A stretch of 64,000 bases of DNA from Epiperipatus broadwayi (taxonomy: Eukaryota; Onychophora; Udeonychophora; Euonychophora; Peripatidae): positions 20,728,353 to 20,792,352 of the forward strand of contig JAQFVV010012394.1 of NCBI GenBank assembly GCA_028023455.1. The letters run 5' to 3'. The position numbers were made by a program, and so were the translations under genes. Numbering within the stretch: the stretch's first letter is position 1; the number at the start of each line of letters is the position of its first letter. Below are positions 9,450 to 21,723 of this stretch, in pieces. The notes beneath the pieces are model-generated. The model did no database searches. It saw only the letters and a list, made by a program, of their open reading frames with translations, and was not told the DNA's origin.

Positions 9450-9964
9450 ATTAAGTCCCTCAATTCTACTACTGTGACCATAAATTTTAGAATAATTAAC
9501 TATATGGTTCATAGTTTGTATTTCCCACATTTACAGAGATTAGTAGCTGCTAAGATGATTACAACACTCCCCATAGGTTATCCAACTCCAGCTGCATTTA
9601 GGAAGATCAAATTTAGCTGTTCTATTGCTGAATCTGAAAAAAAATTATTTGGAACCTCATAACAATTCCTTTTTAATACCATAATTCTTTGATTGTAGAT
9701 TCTTGATTGAATATCTAAAGTGCAAATTTGAATTGAGTCTTAGGAGATGAAACTATATTTTGAGCTATGGGAAAGATAGTTTTGTGAGGTTTTTTCTTCT
9801 GATGTCTGATAGAGGAATATGTAAAAGAATAGGGAGACACTATAGAAAAGTAGAGTGAATTCATTTCTCTTATTAATATTTAATTGAGTATCCAGAAGTT
9901 TAGTGTAAGAATATTTTTTCCAAATAAGTACACAATATTCACTGGCAGAATATAATAGTGCCAA
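9450..9964 (-). pseudogene. LINE ORF2 C-terminal region remnant
   Basis: The 74-residue frame at 9740-9964 contains LLYSASEYCVLIWKKYS and KLLDTQLNINKRN, matching the LVYSxAEYCxPVW...LxDxQLN pattern after the RT domain in several animal LINEs. Downstream, a second frame retains CGE-like residues and QTMNHIV, a degenerate zinc-finger end. Confidence 0.65.
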
Positions 9965-10239
9965 GAGTGCTGCTATCCATGGGAATTATTCCTACAAATT
10001 AATTTTAATCTAATTTTAAATAAGTTAGGAAAGAAATTAAACTATGATTCAAAGTTATTTCCAAATAGCATAGAGTAGGATTGTATTTCAATCTATTATT
10101 GCAAAGTGTTATTTTCAGATTGTGAGATGATTTTCTGTGTGTTATATGAAAAATTGAATTTACTGTTTTCTTTGGACTGGAAATAAGATTCCATTCAGTA
10201 AAAAAATTCCAATCTTTTCATATCTTTATTAAAAAACTT

Positions 10240-11060
10240 TCTTATTTTAGGGGAAGAACTCTTTTGAGAAGTCAAAGCAATATCAATATCATAGATAAAT
10301 TTTCCATATTTTTTATCTGGAAAATCACGGATGAATTTATTAAATAAAAGAGATGGGAAAAAAATTGAATCCTGTTATACAACACTACAACTTTTCCAAT
10401 TCTTCGGCTATGAATATGAGGTTAAAAGACCTCTAAAGCGCTAAGCCTGATATTTAACTCCGATTTTTCTAACTTCATCAACGAGCGTTTGAAGCACAGC
10501 ATAATTGCTATTAAACATTCTATAAAATTTTGTATCTTTTCCGAAGGTCATTTATATTCACTTGCATTTTTCTATTGGAAAAGATTTTTGTCAAGTAAAT
10601 AAATGGTTTTCCAACATTTAGGAATGTTAGATCATTTTTCCAAACACAATTATAAGATGGTTTTAGATCAATAAAGATAGCACCAGTTTTTAATTATTTG
10701 AACGCCTTTTTTAATGTGAGTTATTTAAGAAAAAAACTTGCTTTTTAAAATAACCACATTAACAAGAATTTTTCCAATTTTTTTTTTCTTGACCTAATAT
10801 TAATATCTTTTATAGCAAATTTGGAAAAATTCTTGTTAATGTGGTTCTTTTAAAAAGTTTGTGGAGAACAAATAATAATAACATTCGGCCAGTAATTTTT
10901 TGAATTATTGCTGGTTTTAAGTCTGTTATAGTTTTACTTATATGCCAAATTTTTGGGATAGTTTCTATATGAAAAATGCTATGATAATTTAGCCATGTTT
11001 ACCTTTGGGTCCTAAATTTTGTAAGAAACCCTGAAAATATGCTATTTACTCATAGGGCTT
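10240..11060 (-). pseudogene. LINE reverse transcriptase remnant
   Basis: Fragments in several frames carry FIDLKPSYNCVWKN (motif A, with the first catalytic Asp in FIDL) and LFNKFIRDFPDK followed by KFIYDIDIAL. The last stands where FADDIA would be, so the catalytic pair is altered. A hairpin insertion interrupts it at 10751-10858. Confidence 0.65.
10751..10858. repeat. Short inverted repeat in the LINE remnant
   Basis: CCACATTAACAAGAATTTTT (left) and its inverse AAAAATTCTTGTTAATGTGG (right) in arms of about 33 bp. Confidence 0.8.
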
Positions 11061-11990
11061 TTCCTGATTTAAGACAATCAAAGATAAATTTTAAATTCAC
11101 CAATATCTACAGGTTTTATCAGATTGATATTATATGAACATTATGAAAGAAATACTGATGTTTTTCGTCATCCTATCAATCTTGGCATTATGGAGATATA
11201 TAAGATTGGTAATCTGGTTATCTGTAAAAGTGATGGATTCTTTATATATACTTTTATATCCACAAGCTTTTACAAAAGTGTCTAATATTTATAATTAGAT
11301 ATAAAGTTTTGTTTTTCCATAATTTTTTTTTCATTTTTCTTTTCTAGCATATCTAATGATAAATTCACCAATAATTTTTGAATTTTTGGTAGATAAAAAT
11401 TGAGTATAAAAATACTACTAATTTTGTTTTAATCTGGAATGAATTGCTTTTGATATTCATGAGAAATTGTATTTTTTGGAAACAGTTATTAAAAGTTTGT
11501 AAAACCTATCATTGGAGAGATTTTTATTAATATTCCACCCAAGATATCCAATACATTAGTTACCATTTAGCTTGTCTTAAATTTCATCTTAGAACAGGAT
11601 AGCTTTTCACTATAGGAATACAGATCTCAGTGATTAGATTTGGTTTGTGTTGGGTATGGGAAAATGACTTAAAACCAGTCATTCAGCAAGTAATGGTGAT
11701 CATTTTTTGTCAAAATAAAACACAAATCAGGAGTTGTTTCTGTTCTCCATCTGTCTAAATGAAATATTCCTCCTTATTGTTTAAATTCATTCATTCTACA
11801 AATTGACAACTTTATTGATTCTGATTTATGTAATTCCAAATATTATGAGAATAGAAATCTCTTATAAATACAGAAAGTGTAAGTATATCTAGAAGCAGAG
11901 ATTATGATCAATTTGTAGTGAGGGTTTGTAAATATATGCATAAAAATTATGCATGTGAATGGTAATTACAATATTAAAATTTGAATATCT

Positions 11991-12185
11991 TCAATATAAA
12001 TTCTTTGCTTTGCAAAGTACTTTAATACAAAAGTAGTCATAATATGTCTGCCAATGTGTCTTATTATTAATCAATGTGGATTCTGAAATTTTAAGAAGAT
12101 ATGGATTGTTAGAAAAATGATGAGTCTTATGAAGTATAATTACATCAACTTTGTGATGAACAATTAGTTTGTAAAGGATCTCCAT
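11991..12185 (-). pseudogene. LINE APE-type endonuclease N-terminal remnant
   Basis: Open 64-residue frame containing VDVIILHKTH, which matches the VDVIxLQETH pattern around the catalytic Glu of LINE endonucleases. Here the Q-E pair reads H-K, so the catalytic residue is lost. It lies at the 5' side of the LINE RT remains on the same strand. Confidence 0.6.
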
Positions 12186-12268
12186 TTTTGATATATCCTC
12201 AATGTATATCCTATTACAGTGAACAATTAATTTGTAGAGGAATTTTATTTTTGATATATCCCTAATGC
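12158..12268 (+). repeat. Two direct repeats of about 47 bp
   Basis: GAACAATTAGTTTGTA... and GAACAATTAATTTGTA..., each ending TTTTTGATATATCC. A second direct duplication (ATATATAATTTATTATAAT) occurs at about 12466 and 12538. Confidence 0.75.
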
Positions 12269-12299
12269 TATGGGGAAATAACTAAAAACATTTAAAATT

Positions 12300-13065
12300 A
12301 ATATATTAAAATAATTATATTTAATATATTAGTACATTTTTTAAAAATGTAAAGACATAGTTTATGTTTAAAGAATTTAGAGTTGATTTTTTTAAAATTA
12401 ACTTCAATTAGAGTTAAATATTTTCTCACATTAAATTTAATATACATAAAAAGGTTTTGTTTTTTTTGGTATATATAATTTATTATAATAAAATATTTAT
12501 ATTTATGTATAAAAAATTAGTTTGTATTGTATTGTTTGGAATATATAATTTATTATAATAAAATATTTATAAATATATTATCTAAGAAACACTGTTGAAT
12601 AGTCAAAATTGAAAAATATTTTCAAGTGTAAAAAAATATATTATTGCATTATATAAAGCATAAGAAAGTGACTTCATTAATATTTATATTGAAGTAATTT
12701 TATCACATTTTTTATATAAAGAGAAGTTTGTTCTGTAGAGGATACCTAGATTTTAAAGTGTTTCATTTCTACCAATGCCATACAGTTGTTTTTTTCGTTT
12801 CATGAGCCAACTCTCAATTTTGCAGCTCTGTCACAATTGTCCTCCATAATACTTCCAGAGTTTACATTAGTGCTGTCTCAACCAGAAGTTTATTAAAATC
12901 AAGTCTGGTTTCCATATGGAAACATTAGTTTAATGGGTGCTAATTAATGTGTTCTATGATCAGGGTGAACCTTAGAAAGATTGTCATTTATATATTCCAG
13001 TTTTCCATATATACCCATATACAAGATAAAAGCATATCTAATGAAGGCTGCGGGTTTAGTTGAAA
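12300..13065. other. AT-rich sequence, nothing assigned
   Basis: No gene or repeat family recognised apart from the direct duplication noted just upstream. Confidence 0.45.
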
Positions 13066-13190
13066 CCAAAATAAATGAAATAAAATTACTTGAAATTTAT
13101 TTCTTTTTCAATCAAATCTGTAGCGTTCCTCAGATATTTGTATAATCGATCACATATGGCAGACCAATCTTGCAATCACTATTTTACAGA
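13066..13190 (-). repeat. Copy of the LINE 3' end with hammerhead-like motif
   Basis: Minus strand shares GATTATACAAATATCTGAGG with the 9.3-kb LINE 3' end, then GAAAAAG and an A-rich tail. Confidence 0.4.
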
Positions 13191-13269
13191 TGAGTTTTAT
13201 AACAACTATATAACTAAATCTATAAAACATGAATATATCCACTGAGAGAACACATTGTATCATAAAAAA

Positions 13270-13585
13270 TGAGCATTTTCCAATTGCTCAACAAGCTTTG
13301 TGATAAATGCTTAGCCAGAAAAAGCATTTAAAATATCTCTGTCAAGAAACCCCCCCCAAAAAAAAAAACTCTGACCATGGTTTTGTGCTTTGGAATTCCT
13401 CAGAGAGGCACTAGGGTAGCCTCAGACACTAGATCTACTACACTGGCATCCCTCTGAGGAGTGCCAAAGCAAGAAATCATGGTCAGAAGTTAGGGGGGGG
13501 GTTGACAGAGAGATTTTAAAAACTTTGTCTGGCTAAGCATTTATCACAAAGCTTGTTGAGAAATTGGCAAATGCTCATGTTTTAC
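13270..13585. repeat. Hairpin element with hammerhead-like copies on both strands
   Basis: Arms of about 130 bp (outer ATGAGCATTT and inverse, AGCTTTGTGATAAATGC and inverse) flank a centre with TCTACTACACTGG. Each arm has a homopolymer C- or G-run. CTGAGGA and its inverse occur at mirrored sites. Confidence 0.75.
13449..13490 (+). ncRNA. Hammerhead ribozyme-like motif
   Basis: CTGAGGA 13454-13460, stem II TGC/GCA, GAAA 13473-13476, then ATCATGGT, which is self-complementary if G-U pairs are allowed, and C17 at 13484. Stem I is short (CT/AG). The minus-strand partner (about 13365-13412) has a longer stem I (CTCT/AGAG) but AAAA in place of GAAA. Confidence 0.45.
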
Positions 13586-13589
13586 ATCT

Positions 13590-14114
13590 TACAAGCTTAA
13601 GAGAATTTGGTCATGTGATCTATGACTTATTTTGACATTGTATTATTTTTGTATTTATTTGATATGATGCTATCTTTTATCTTCTTTTGCAAAAACTTTT
13701 CTTCTGGTACAAAACTTTTCTGAAACACTTCAATATTATGTCTAATTATAGTTGAACAATATATTATTATTTTTTGTCATGTCTTTCCAATGAAAGAAAT
13801 TGGCATTGCAGGTCTTTAGAACATATTTGGGATATTTATAATGTGAACATAATCCACCTCTCTATGAAAAACCATATTCAAATTCACAATTAGAACAATC
13901 TTTTATAAAGTCCTATATTGTTTATTCATGTCACATGAGCAATTCAATGAAGGGGTGATTTTATAACACAGAGCTCTCTCTCTATATATATCACATCCAG
14001 CAAGATGAAAAACATTAATTGGTCGTATCTTACCACTTCATTTTTACAAATATTATGGATCATCATTAAATAAACTTTTGTTCATATAATAAATTAGATA
14101 AAATAAGAGATATC
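13590..14114. other. AT-rich sequence, nothing assigned
   Basis: No supported feature. Confidence 0.45.
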
Positions 14115-15720
14115 CCCATCATCATCATCATATACCATTATCAATCCACTGCCAGATGAAGGTCTTTCCAAATTCAACCCATCTTCTCCGCCCTTTAGCT
14201 TCTCTTCTCCACATCACCCCTGCACAGCTAATTAAATTGCAGTAGTTATTTTCCTGTTATAAAATACCCTGTTATTTGAACTTGATAAAAAAACTGCACA
14301 TTAGAATCTATACTTCCCTCAATCCTAAGTCCATCTACCTATTTGTAAAATGATCAAGACATTTAAAGTGACTTACATTGTCAAGTTGATAACTATATTA
14401 GCAAAATGTATTGAGGATTTCTTCCAATACCAACTAATAAAGATTTGAGTTTGCTGAATACTAATTTCTAAATCGAAGAGATATACATTCTATAGACCAT
14501 TCTTTGAGCAAATAAAAGTAGCACAACCACCAACATCCTATAAATGGACAATACAAAAAAATTAACTTTTGTTTTCACTTTTAATCAATTCAAATTAAAA
14601 AGCCCACTATCAAGCCTGCATTATATCTTGATTCCTCTTTCAGTAAGATTAAAAATATTGTTGGAATGAGTATCCATTCTTGTTTAGCACTGCTTTCATT
14701 TCAAATACTTTAGATTTTCCACCTGCAATAAAAACCCTTCTCATCTAATCATGAAGAATCTGTGTAATATGAATTAATTTTGATAGACAATCCATGAATT
14801 TCAACAACGCCATAAATCTGTCCAATTAATTGAGACAAAAGGATTAAAACCAATATATAAATCACACTTTTTTCCTGACACTTTATTGTATTTACTTGGC
14901 AACAAAAACATGTTTTTTATTTCTTTAAATTCACACTGATTCTCTGGTAAACATTTATCTATGATTAGAAAGCAACCTATTCAATAAAATGCTTGGAAGT
15001 ATTGTAGTGTTATTAAAACAGGCAAAATTCTCTATACGTATTGCCATTCAGTGCAAGCCAGAGTAATCAATGGATGCTAGAAGGCCTGTGCATAAAATCC
15101 CTATCTAGTGCCTATTCATATAATATCCCCAGACTAGTTTCCGGCTTGTGGCATCCATTGATTACTCTGGTTTGCACTGAGTGGCAATATGTACAGAGAG
15201 TTTTGCCTGTTTAATAACAGTTGTGAGTAAGCATAAGAAATAGAGATTATATGATGTTTATTGGCTTAAGTATTGTAATAATAATAATAATAATAACAAT
15301 CTACAAAAAATTGGAACAATAGAAACATTATTAAGATGAGGAGACATGTTTTTATGAGTTATATTCGTATAAAAATATATTATTTTTGAAGATAGCATAT
15401 CACCAACACATTTTTTAACTTGCAGGTATCTCATCAAAACTGGAAGTCTTTTCCTTTTTTTAAGATTAATAACAGGTTTAAATAGGATATCTTTATCTAA
15501 ACCATTGCTGGATTTAATAAGATTTTAATATCATTTCTCAGATTTATATATTGCTTTTAGTGTATTAAAAAGAGATAATCAGTAAATGTCTGTATTTTTA
15601 TTGCTGTTTTAATCCACCAATCATTTTTAAGCCTTCTTACTAGTCACTGAATCTGTATTTATCAAATCATTATTAATATCATTATCAGAGAAACCACCAT
15701 GATTCTTCTTTTAGTGAATC
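14115..15720 (-). mobile_element. Decayed LINE with (ATG)n-tailed 3' end
   Basis: Minus-strand fragments: EKTSSFDEIPA (about 15425-15470, from the common KxGKAAGPDEIPAE block), LYIGFNPFVSINWTDLWR (about 14790-14850, RT motif A), and a 3' end at 14115-14225 whose minus strand reads GGTTGAATTTGGAAAGACC...TGGATTGATAATGG then ATG repeats. The same 3' end is seen at 43390-43440 and 50024-50150. A hairpin element (15011-15217) is inserted in it. Linking the 3' end to this RT is inference from order and strand. Confidence 0.55.
15011..15217. mobile_element. Hairpin element, core-deleted hammerhead
   Basis: Outer ends TTATTAAAACAGGCAAAA and TTTTGCCTGTTTAATAA; inner arms share AATCAATGGATGC. On the minus strand it keeps CGGAAACTAGTC and GGGGATATT but lacks CTGATGA, so only the 3' half of the ribozyme is left. 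Confidence 0.75.
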
Positions 15721-15984
15721 TAAGATTGGATTTATTTATCAACCTTAAGAGAATTAATTCTGTGTCTTAGCAACATAACAATTCTGTGAATCTAAATTAG
15801 CAATTTTTGTGTATTATAGATATTGAAATTTAGAATATATAGTAGATACCTCTAAAAATAAACAACAATTATTTTGTGTGAATATCTATGGAATAAGACC
15901 TACTTTTTAAATGTGACTATTACTTTAATTTTTAAATGCATTAATCTAAGATATAGATGTAATACAAACTTGTAAATGCTTACC

Positions 15985-16399
15985 TAAAAACTTCTTATGT
16001 ATTCTGACTCATAACTATAGAAGGGGCTTCACAAAAATTGGTTCACAGTGCCAACTGTGCAACAAAGATGATGAAACAGTTGACCACATCATGTACAATT
16101 GCCACTTCTTTGCCCCAATAAGAACACATATCAACAATACTGTGACAACAGATTTTAGAGATGCATATATCATTCAAAATGCCATCAAATCTGGGGAATT
16201 TGCCCTCATTCGGTTCTCCATCTTCATTAATTATGCTGTATGGCTAACAAGATGTAAATACAAATTTGGAAAAGTAATGTCTACAGTAGTAGAAACCTTC
16301 ATGCTTTCAATCATGAAGATTCGAACCAGAGATCAAACACTTGCACCTGAATGGCTTCATTCAGAGACTTGGTCCAGAATGAGAGTGCCCAGTGAGTGA
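15985..16399 (+). pseudogene. LINE ORF2 C-terminus (zinc-binding RT tail), 5'-truncated
   Basis: The open frame runs from about 15985 to the stop after 16399. It contains CQLCNKDDETVDHIMYNC, the C-x2-C...H-x4-C zinc-binding pattern at the end of many LINE RT proteins, followed by about 90 residues. RT and endonuclease domains are absent, as expected for a 5'-truncated insertion. The frame is open to its natural stop, so it is younger than its neighbours. Upstream of about 15985 the similarity is lost. Confidence 0.7.
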
Positions 16400-17299
16400 A
16401 CCTTCACAGAACAACCACCACCACTGTCTTTAAATGTTAACCAACAGAGTCATCATAAAACAATGTAGGAAACTAATTGTATTTCTTTAGTAACCATGTA
16501 AAGTTTTTCTTAATGAATATTTTATTCTTTATAAAAAAACAAACAAACTATAATATAAACAGTTAAATACCATTGGTTAGAGTGCAAATGTATTCGTGAT
16601 TTGTTTTATTGATTCTTCTGTCTAAATAAAATGTTTGTGTAGAGGGAAAAAATCCAATAATAGCATACCATTTAAAACTTTACTTCCAAGAACTTTTGGC
16701 TAAAATCCATTAACTTGTACCAATATCTATTTACTTTTGAGTTTTAAAAAAGAAACATCCAATCTTTCATTGATATCATTCTGAATCTGATATTAAGGTA
16801 TATTCGCTGATAAAATGAATACTGGTTCAATTGTCATACACAATGTTAATACTATTAACCTTTTGTTATTGCAGTGATATTAATCTAATCTGTCGTTTCA
16901 AAAAACTCAAAGCCATTTACTTGTTATATTATACTTCCTTCCTTTGGAAGATGAGTTTCAGTAACAGCTGACTATTACGATTTTAAAATTTTGACAGCTC
17001 CTGAGCCACTAATGATGTTCTCCATTTGGATTTTTTAAGACTCTGTATAAAGTAAAGTTTGCACATATATTAAAAAAAAAACTTGTCCTTTGTCTTCTGC
17101 TTTACTGCTAATATTTATAATATGAATTATTTCTATCATTTTAATGAGTAATCTTTCAGTCATAATAGCTGAGTCAGACTGGGTGAGATGGCCATTTAAG
17201 TTGCTTCCATCTGTATGATAGACAATTTCTAAATAGTGTTGGTTAAGCATGCAATATTTACTCATCACATCATCACCATTTCCTATGCTTATACAAGCT
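16400..17299. other. AT-rich sequence, nothing assigned
   Basis: Probably includes the 3' untranslated part of the LINE just upstream. No other feature is supported. Confidence 0.4.
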
Positions 17300-17500
17300 G
17301 TTCCATACAGTAGTGCCACTCAGTGCAAGCCATAGCAATTAATGGAACCTAGAAGATTTGTGCATAAAATCCCTATCTAGTGCCTTCTCATCCAATATCC
17401 CCAGACTAGTTTTTAGCTTATGGATTAGTTTGGGGATGTTGGATAAATAGGCACTAGATAGGATTTTATGCACAAATCTTCTAGCATTCATTAAATATTA
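17300..17500. mobile_element. Hairpin element of the GGCAAAACTCTC family, core-deleted
   Basis: CCATACAGTAGTGCCACTCA, ATAAAATCCCTATCTAG and the inverse GATAGGATTTTATGC are present; the centre has AATATCCCCAGACTAG and its inverse, but CTGATGA is lost on both strands. Confidence 0.65.
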
Positions 17501-19013
17501 TAGCGTTTATGTAGTTTGCTCTTGTGTTAATATTTATCCATCTGATATTCCTATCTTAAATGCATTCCTAAATCAACAATATTAGTGATTATATTGTCTG
17601 TCTTAAGTGAAGATCAAACTAAGAAGTATCATTGTATAAAGCCTAACTCCTTCAGTGGCATCATAATTCTCAAGAGCTTGAGCTAAAAAAGTTAAGAAGA
17701 AAATTGGAGGAGAAATACAGTGCACATACTCAAAGTAAAAAAACAGCATTACACAAGTGCATAATCTCATTGTCACCATTACTAGAGAGAGATAAATCAC
17801 CAATGGCATAAGATATTTTCACCACATCCATGCCTTACATGGATTTGAGTACATAATAAAAAGGGGGAAACAGGAAGAACTTTATTAAAAGTAATACTTA
17901 GATTTTTGATTAACTAATATCCTATCCCACAAGGCAGCATGAAGTACTCTTGTCAGTCTCCGGTTGCTTGTTATTTACCGTTAACTAATCTGAAGATCAC
18001 ATTTCTGGACCCCATTAATAGCCTCATTACATCACTGACAGTTCTGTCACATATATATAAAAAAAAATTAAATTTCTGAAGAAGGTTGTAACTTTAGATA
18101 AAACTAAAAAAATAAATGCAACTGCTTGAAAAACTGCAAAATGATATTATTTTATTAAATTACATAATAAAGAAATAGTAAAGATATTGTATTAATCTTA
18201 AAAATACAACATATTAATATAGTAATCACAGATTACTCAGGCTTACAATAGATGGGGCTAGAATAAAGAGCTGCTCTTTGATTACATATTGTGTAAACAG
18301 GAGAATTAAATTATTTATTGTTATTAATACGACACATTTACCACATCTGAGAAAGCATTTTATAGTTTTCTCAACAGCAGGCAGCATTTCCCATTTTATA
18401 TGAAGGCTGTGTTTTTTTGTTTAAAGTCTGTTCTTACATGATTAAATTGTTTGTTCTTTATGTGTTAGTAGACTGTTTATAAACGAAAAGTGAATACTTA
18501 TAGCATTAACAATTTAAGATGTTTTGCTTTGATTTTTTTATTACTGCATTATTTCATCCATTTTTTTTTATAATTGAAAGTTTAAAAATCGATAGATAAT
18601 TTTAAAGTTTATTTGATTTTTTTATCAATGCAACTTTCATCTCAATCCCAGCATATCACAAACATCTGCCAATACAGCAAGTTAGACCAGGTTTATTCTT
18701 TCTGTGTGTGATATGGCAGAGTTGAGATGAGAAACACACTGATAAAAACTCAAAGCAGCAAAGAAAATGCCTGAGTACACAGTCTTTTCAGTTTTATACA
18801 TTCTGAATGATATTCAGTCTTTGGCAGACATATTTCTAAATTAATAATTGAATTGTTGCTGAAAACATCTCTAATGTTGGTTAAGAAAAGGTTTATTCTG
18901 TTTATTTATTAATAGTAGCAGTTTATCTATAAATATTGCAGCATGCCAACTACTCTATGACTAAACCACTAAACATCACACAATCACCATCTCATGCTAG
19001 CACATAACTGTTA
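17501..19013. other. AT-rich sequence with a possible LINE-3'-end copy near 18000-18115
   Basis: At 18050-18115 the plus strand has CTGAAGA, a weak stem and an A-rich tail resembling the 9.3- and 13.1-kb motifs. Nothing else recognised. Confidence 0.35.
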
Positions 19014-19264
19014 GTAAACAGGCAAAAATTCTTCATATAGTAGTGCCACCTTGTGCTAACCAGAATAATCAATGGATGCCAGAAGACCTGTGCATAAAAT
19101 CCCTATCTAGTGCCCAATGAAGGCCACAAGCCAGAAACTACTCTAGGGATATTGGATAAGTAGGCACTAGATAGGGATTTTATGCACAAGCCTTCTGGCA
19201 TCCATTGATTACTCTGATTAGAACAAGGTGGCACTACTATATGGAGAGTTTTCGCCTGTTTACT
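19014..19264. mobile_element. Hairpin element of the GGCAAAACTCTC family, core-deleted
   Basis: Ends GTAAACAGGCAAAAATT and TTTTCGCCTGTTTAC; arms share AATCAATGGATGCCAGAAG and ATAAAATCCCTATCTAGTGC. The centre retains ATGAAGGCCACAAGCCAGAA and ACTACTC on the plus strand, a ribozyme lacking its first core bases. Confidence 0.75.
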
Positions 19265-21299
19265 CTATGACTACTATGAATTTGACTTCTCTAATTGAAA
19301 CCACACTCAGCTTCTGTTAATAACTAATGAGACAAAATAAACCTTTCCCTTAGCCAATATTAGAAACATTTTCAACAGCTAATTACTATCAAGTTAAGAA
19401 AAATAATAACACTTTAAGTATTAAGTTAATAATTCCATTTTAAAAATCTACTTCTCAACAATGAATCTATTAAAAAAATCTTAAGTTATTATCTTCATTC
19501 TATAATTATAGAGGTTTATAAAAAGTAATCACATGGTATTGTTTTTTAAAAAAACAATTAAAATAATTAAGCACACTGACAGATATTTTATTGCTCAAAT
19601 GATCCAAGCATAAATAATTAAAATAATTCTCAAACTGTATACAATTTGCACTATAAAATAAATACATTTTAGTTTTAGATACTCTTTCAAATATATGCAA
19701 GATTTAAAAGGTTAATTTTAATTTATCAAAGAATAAGTTCAAAAGTAAACTCTCAAAAACATAAATTTCTTTTGTGTTGTAGAGGCAGTGTATTTTCCTG
19801 TCATAACACCAACATGGATTCAAATCTTGATAGGTAAAAGTTGAAACATTTCAAATTTCAATCAAGCTTAGGTTTTTCTAGGTATCTGGATCATATTTAT
19901 ACCCAGATAACCATTCAAAATTGATCAATAAATGGTATGTAATTATTTCTTATCTAGAGTGGAAAACAGGAATAAAAAACTACTTACAATCCTCACCATC
20001 TGTGAACTGGTGCTAGGTAAATAATTCTTTGTAATAGGTTATTGGAGAGATCATTATATTGAAGGGTGCAAATTAAAAGCTGCTGATCTATCTATGCTTA
20101 TTATGTTTTAATAATTTCATGAACTTGAAAAAGATAATATATATATATTAAGCTTTATGTGTCTCATGGCACACAACATCATAGTAGTGTGTGTGCACAC
20201 ACATATATATATATATATAAAGTTGAAAGGAAAAGTAGAAATAAACACAGACAAAAATTTTTTAAAGATATTTTCTATATTACACTGAAATAATAGTTAA
20301 GAATTAATTAATTTTAAATTTTTTTTTTTTTATAAATTAAACAGTTAAAAAATTCTAATTAATATTTTATTAATTCTGATTTTGAAATTAAAAGAAGCAT
20401 GTTTTTATGTTACAATAGATATACTAATAATTATAAAATTCCACTATCTATTTTGATTAACAATTTTTTTAAAATTAATGCTTGTATAACATATTTTGAT
20501 AAAATTCTACAAAGTTGTTTTTTCAAAAAATTAATGTGAATTGAAAATAGCATTAACATTTTTCAATCAAGTTAGGGAAAACTTATTTTTAATTACTGTA
20601 TTTTCCTCCCACCCTGATTATAAAAGTGTTAAAAAATATTTGTTTTTTTTTTAAAGTTTTACAGTGTATATCAGCAGAGTTACCATAAAGTTATAACTGA
20701 AGACAAGACAGTGGATTAAGATGTTGCTATTAGTGCAAGAATGGTAGAGTTTGAATTCACGTGAAAGTGAGACCCAACCCATATATGTATGAGTATTAAA
20801 CCACATAGAGACTGAAGGGAACTCACAGCAGGCTAACAGTTACCTGGATTATACCTTTACTAATGATGACAAGAAGCCGGTTTACTGATTAGAAGCGGCC
20901 AGTTTACCCAGAGAGTCTCTCAGCTTGCTGAAGGGTTAGTTTATGTGCATACTGTTTTATCTATATGCAGATAAAGACTTTGCATTATATATATAAAGTA
21001 CAGTTGGTGAATAGTGTTATATATTAATAATTTTGTCAACTAAAAATTAAGGAAAGAAAATAATAAATGATATTTGTGTCTATAAAATTATTTGTTCTAA
21101 TATTGCTTATAAAAAAAGAGAAAAAAATTTAGAATATATATATTTTTAGATATTGGAAATGAGGAGAGGACTTGAATTGTAAATGAAACTTTCCAAATGA
21201 TAATTTTTTTTCCTTTTATGAAAGAAAAATCTTTACTTGTCATAAAAACAATAAAGAACTAATTAATAGCTTTAATTCATATCATGTATTTTAAAGTCA
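19265..21299. other. AT-rich sequence; two tRNA-like degenerate repeats
   Basis: Box-B-like GGATTCAAATCTTG (about 19815) and GAGTTTGAATTCACG (about 20748) sit in tRNA-like contexts, but I cannot fold a convincing tRNA. The rest has no assigned feature. Confidence 0.35.
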
Positions 21300-21389
21300 A
21301 AAACTTCACATAAATATATCGGAGAGACTTTCTTTTCAAAAAATTTATTGATATACATTATATAAACTACATAAATAAAATATATAAAT

Positions 21390-21440
21390 ATCCAACGTTT
21401 CGTCCATTTTTCAATAATAATATGGACTTTATCAAGGTTC
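21390..21440 (-). ncRNA. PLE 3' hammerhead-like motif, core degenerate
   Basis: Minus strand: CCTTGATAAA, stem II GTCCAT/ATGGAC (6 bp, perfect), GAAACGTTGG. GAAACGTT with a GTCC/GGAC stem is the form seen in many PLE hammerheads, but the first core block is TTGATAA instead of CTGANGA, so it is probably inactive. Confidence 0.6.
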
Positions 21441-21459
21441 TTTAAAACAGAGAAAAAAC

Positions 21460-21596
21460 AACATTAAAGATAATAAAAATAAAAATAAAAAATAATAAAA
21501 ATAAAAATAAAAAATAAAAAATAATAAAAAATAAGAAAATAAAAAGAAAATAAAAAATAAAAAAATAAAATAAAATAAAAATAAAAATAAAATACC
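21460..21596. repeat. (AAAAAT)n-like low-complexity tract in PLE 3' region
   Basis: Purine-only tract of A with single T; it gives spurious F/L-rich minus-strand frames. Confidence 0.9.
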
Positions 21597-21723
21597 TATA
21601 AACCAAAAAAATGGAAAAATTGTATAACATAACATCTCCTTACAAAGTGAGAAAAATTTTTTAACACCAAAAAGAAAAAATATTCACATAAAAACAGTCA
21701 ATTCCCTTGTATAAATATATAAA

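Larger units (their letters stand above)
9230..12200 (-). mobile_element. Near-full-length but decayed non-LTR retrotransposon (LINE)
   Basis: Reading the minus strand from 12200 down: an APE-type endonuclease start (VDVIILHKTH, about 12185-11991), an RT N-terminal part (IPKIWHISKTITDLKP, near 10930-11010), RT motif A (GAIFIDLKPSYNCVWKN, about 10640-10700), motif B region (LFNKFIRDFPDK, about 10310-10350) followed by IYDIDIAL in the place of the catalytic (F/Y)xDD box, a C-terminal segment LLYSASEYCVLIW (about 9900-9964), a zinc-finger-like end QTMNHIV (about 9490), and a 3' tail AAAATAAAATAAAAT at about 9240. Many stops and frameshifts: dead. The order endonuclease-RT-tail is that of jockey/CR1-like LINEs; the exact clade is not determined. 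Confidence 0.75.

Noticed and set aside
21432-21635. Minus-strand F/L-rich frames that look like membrane proteins
   Set aside because: They are translations of an AAAAAT low-complexity tract in the PLE 3' region.
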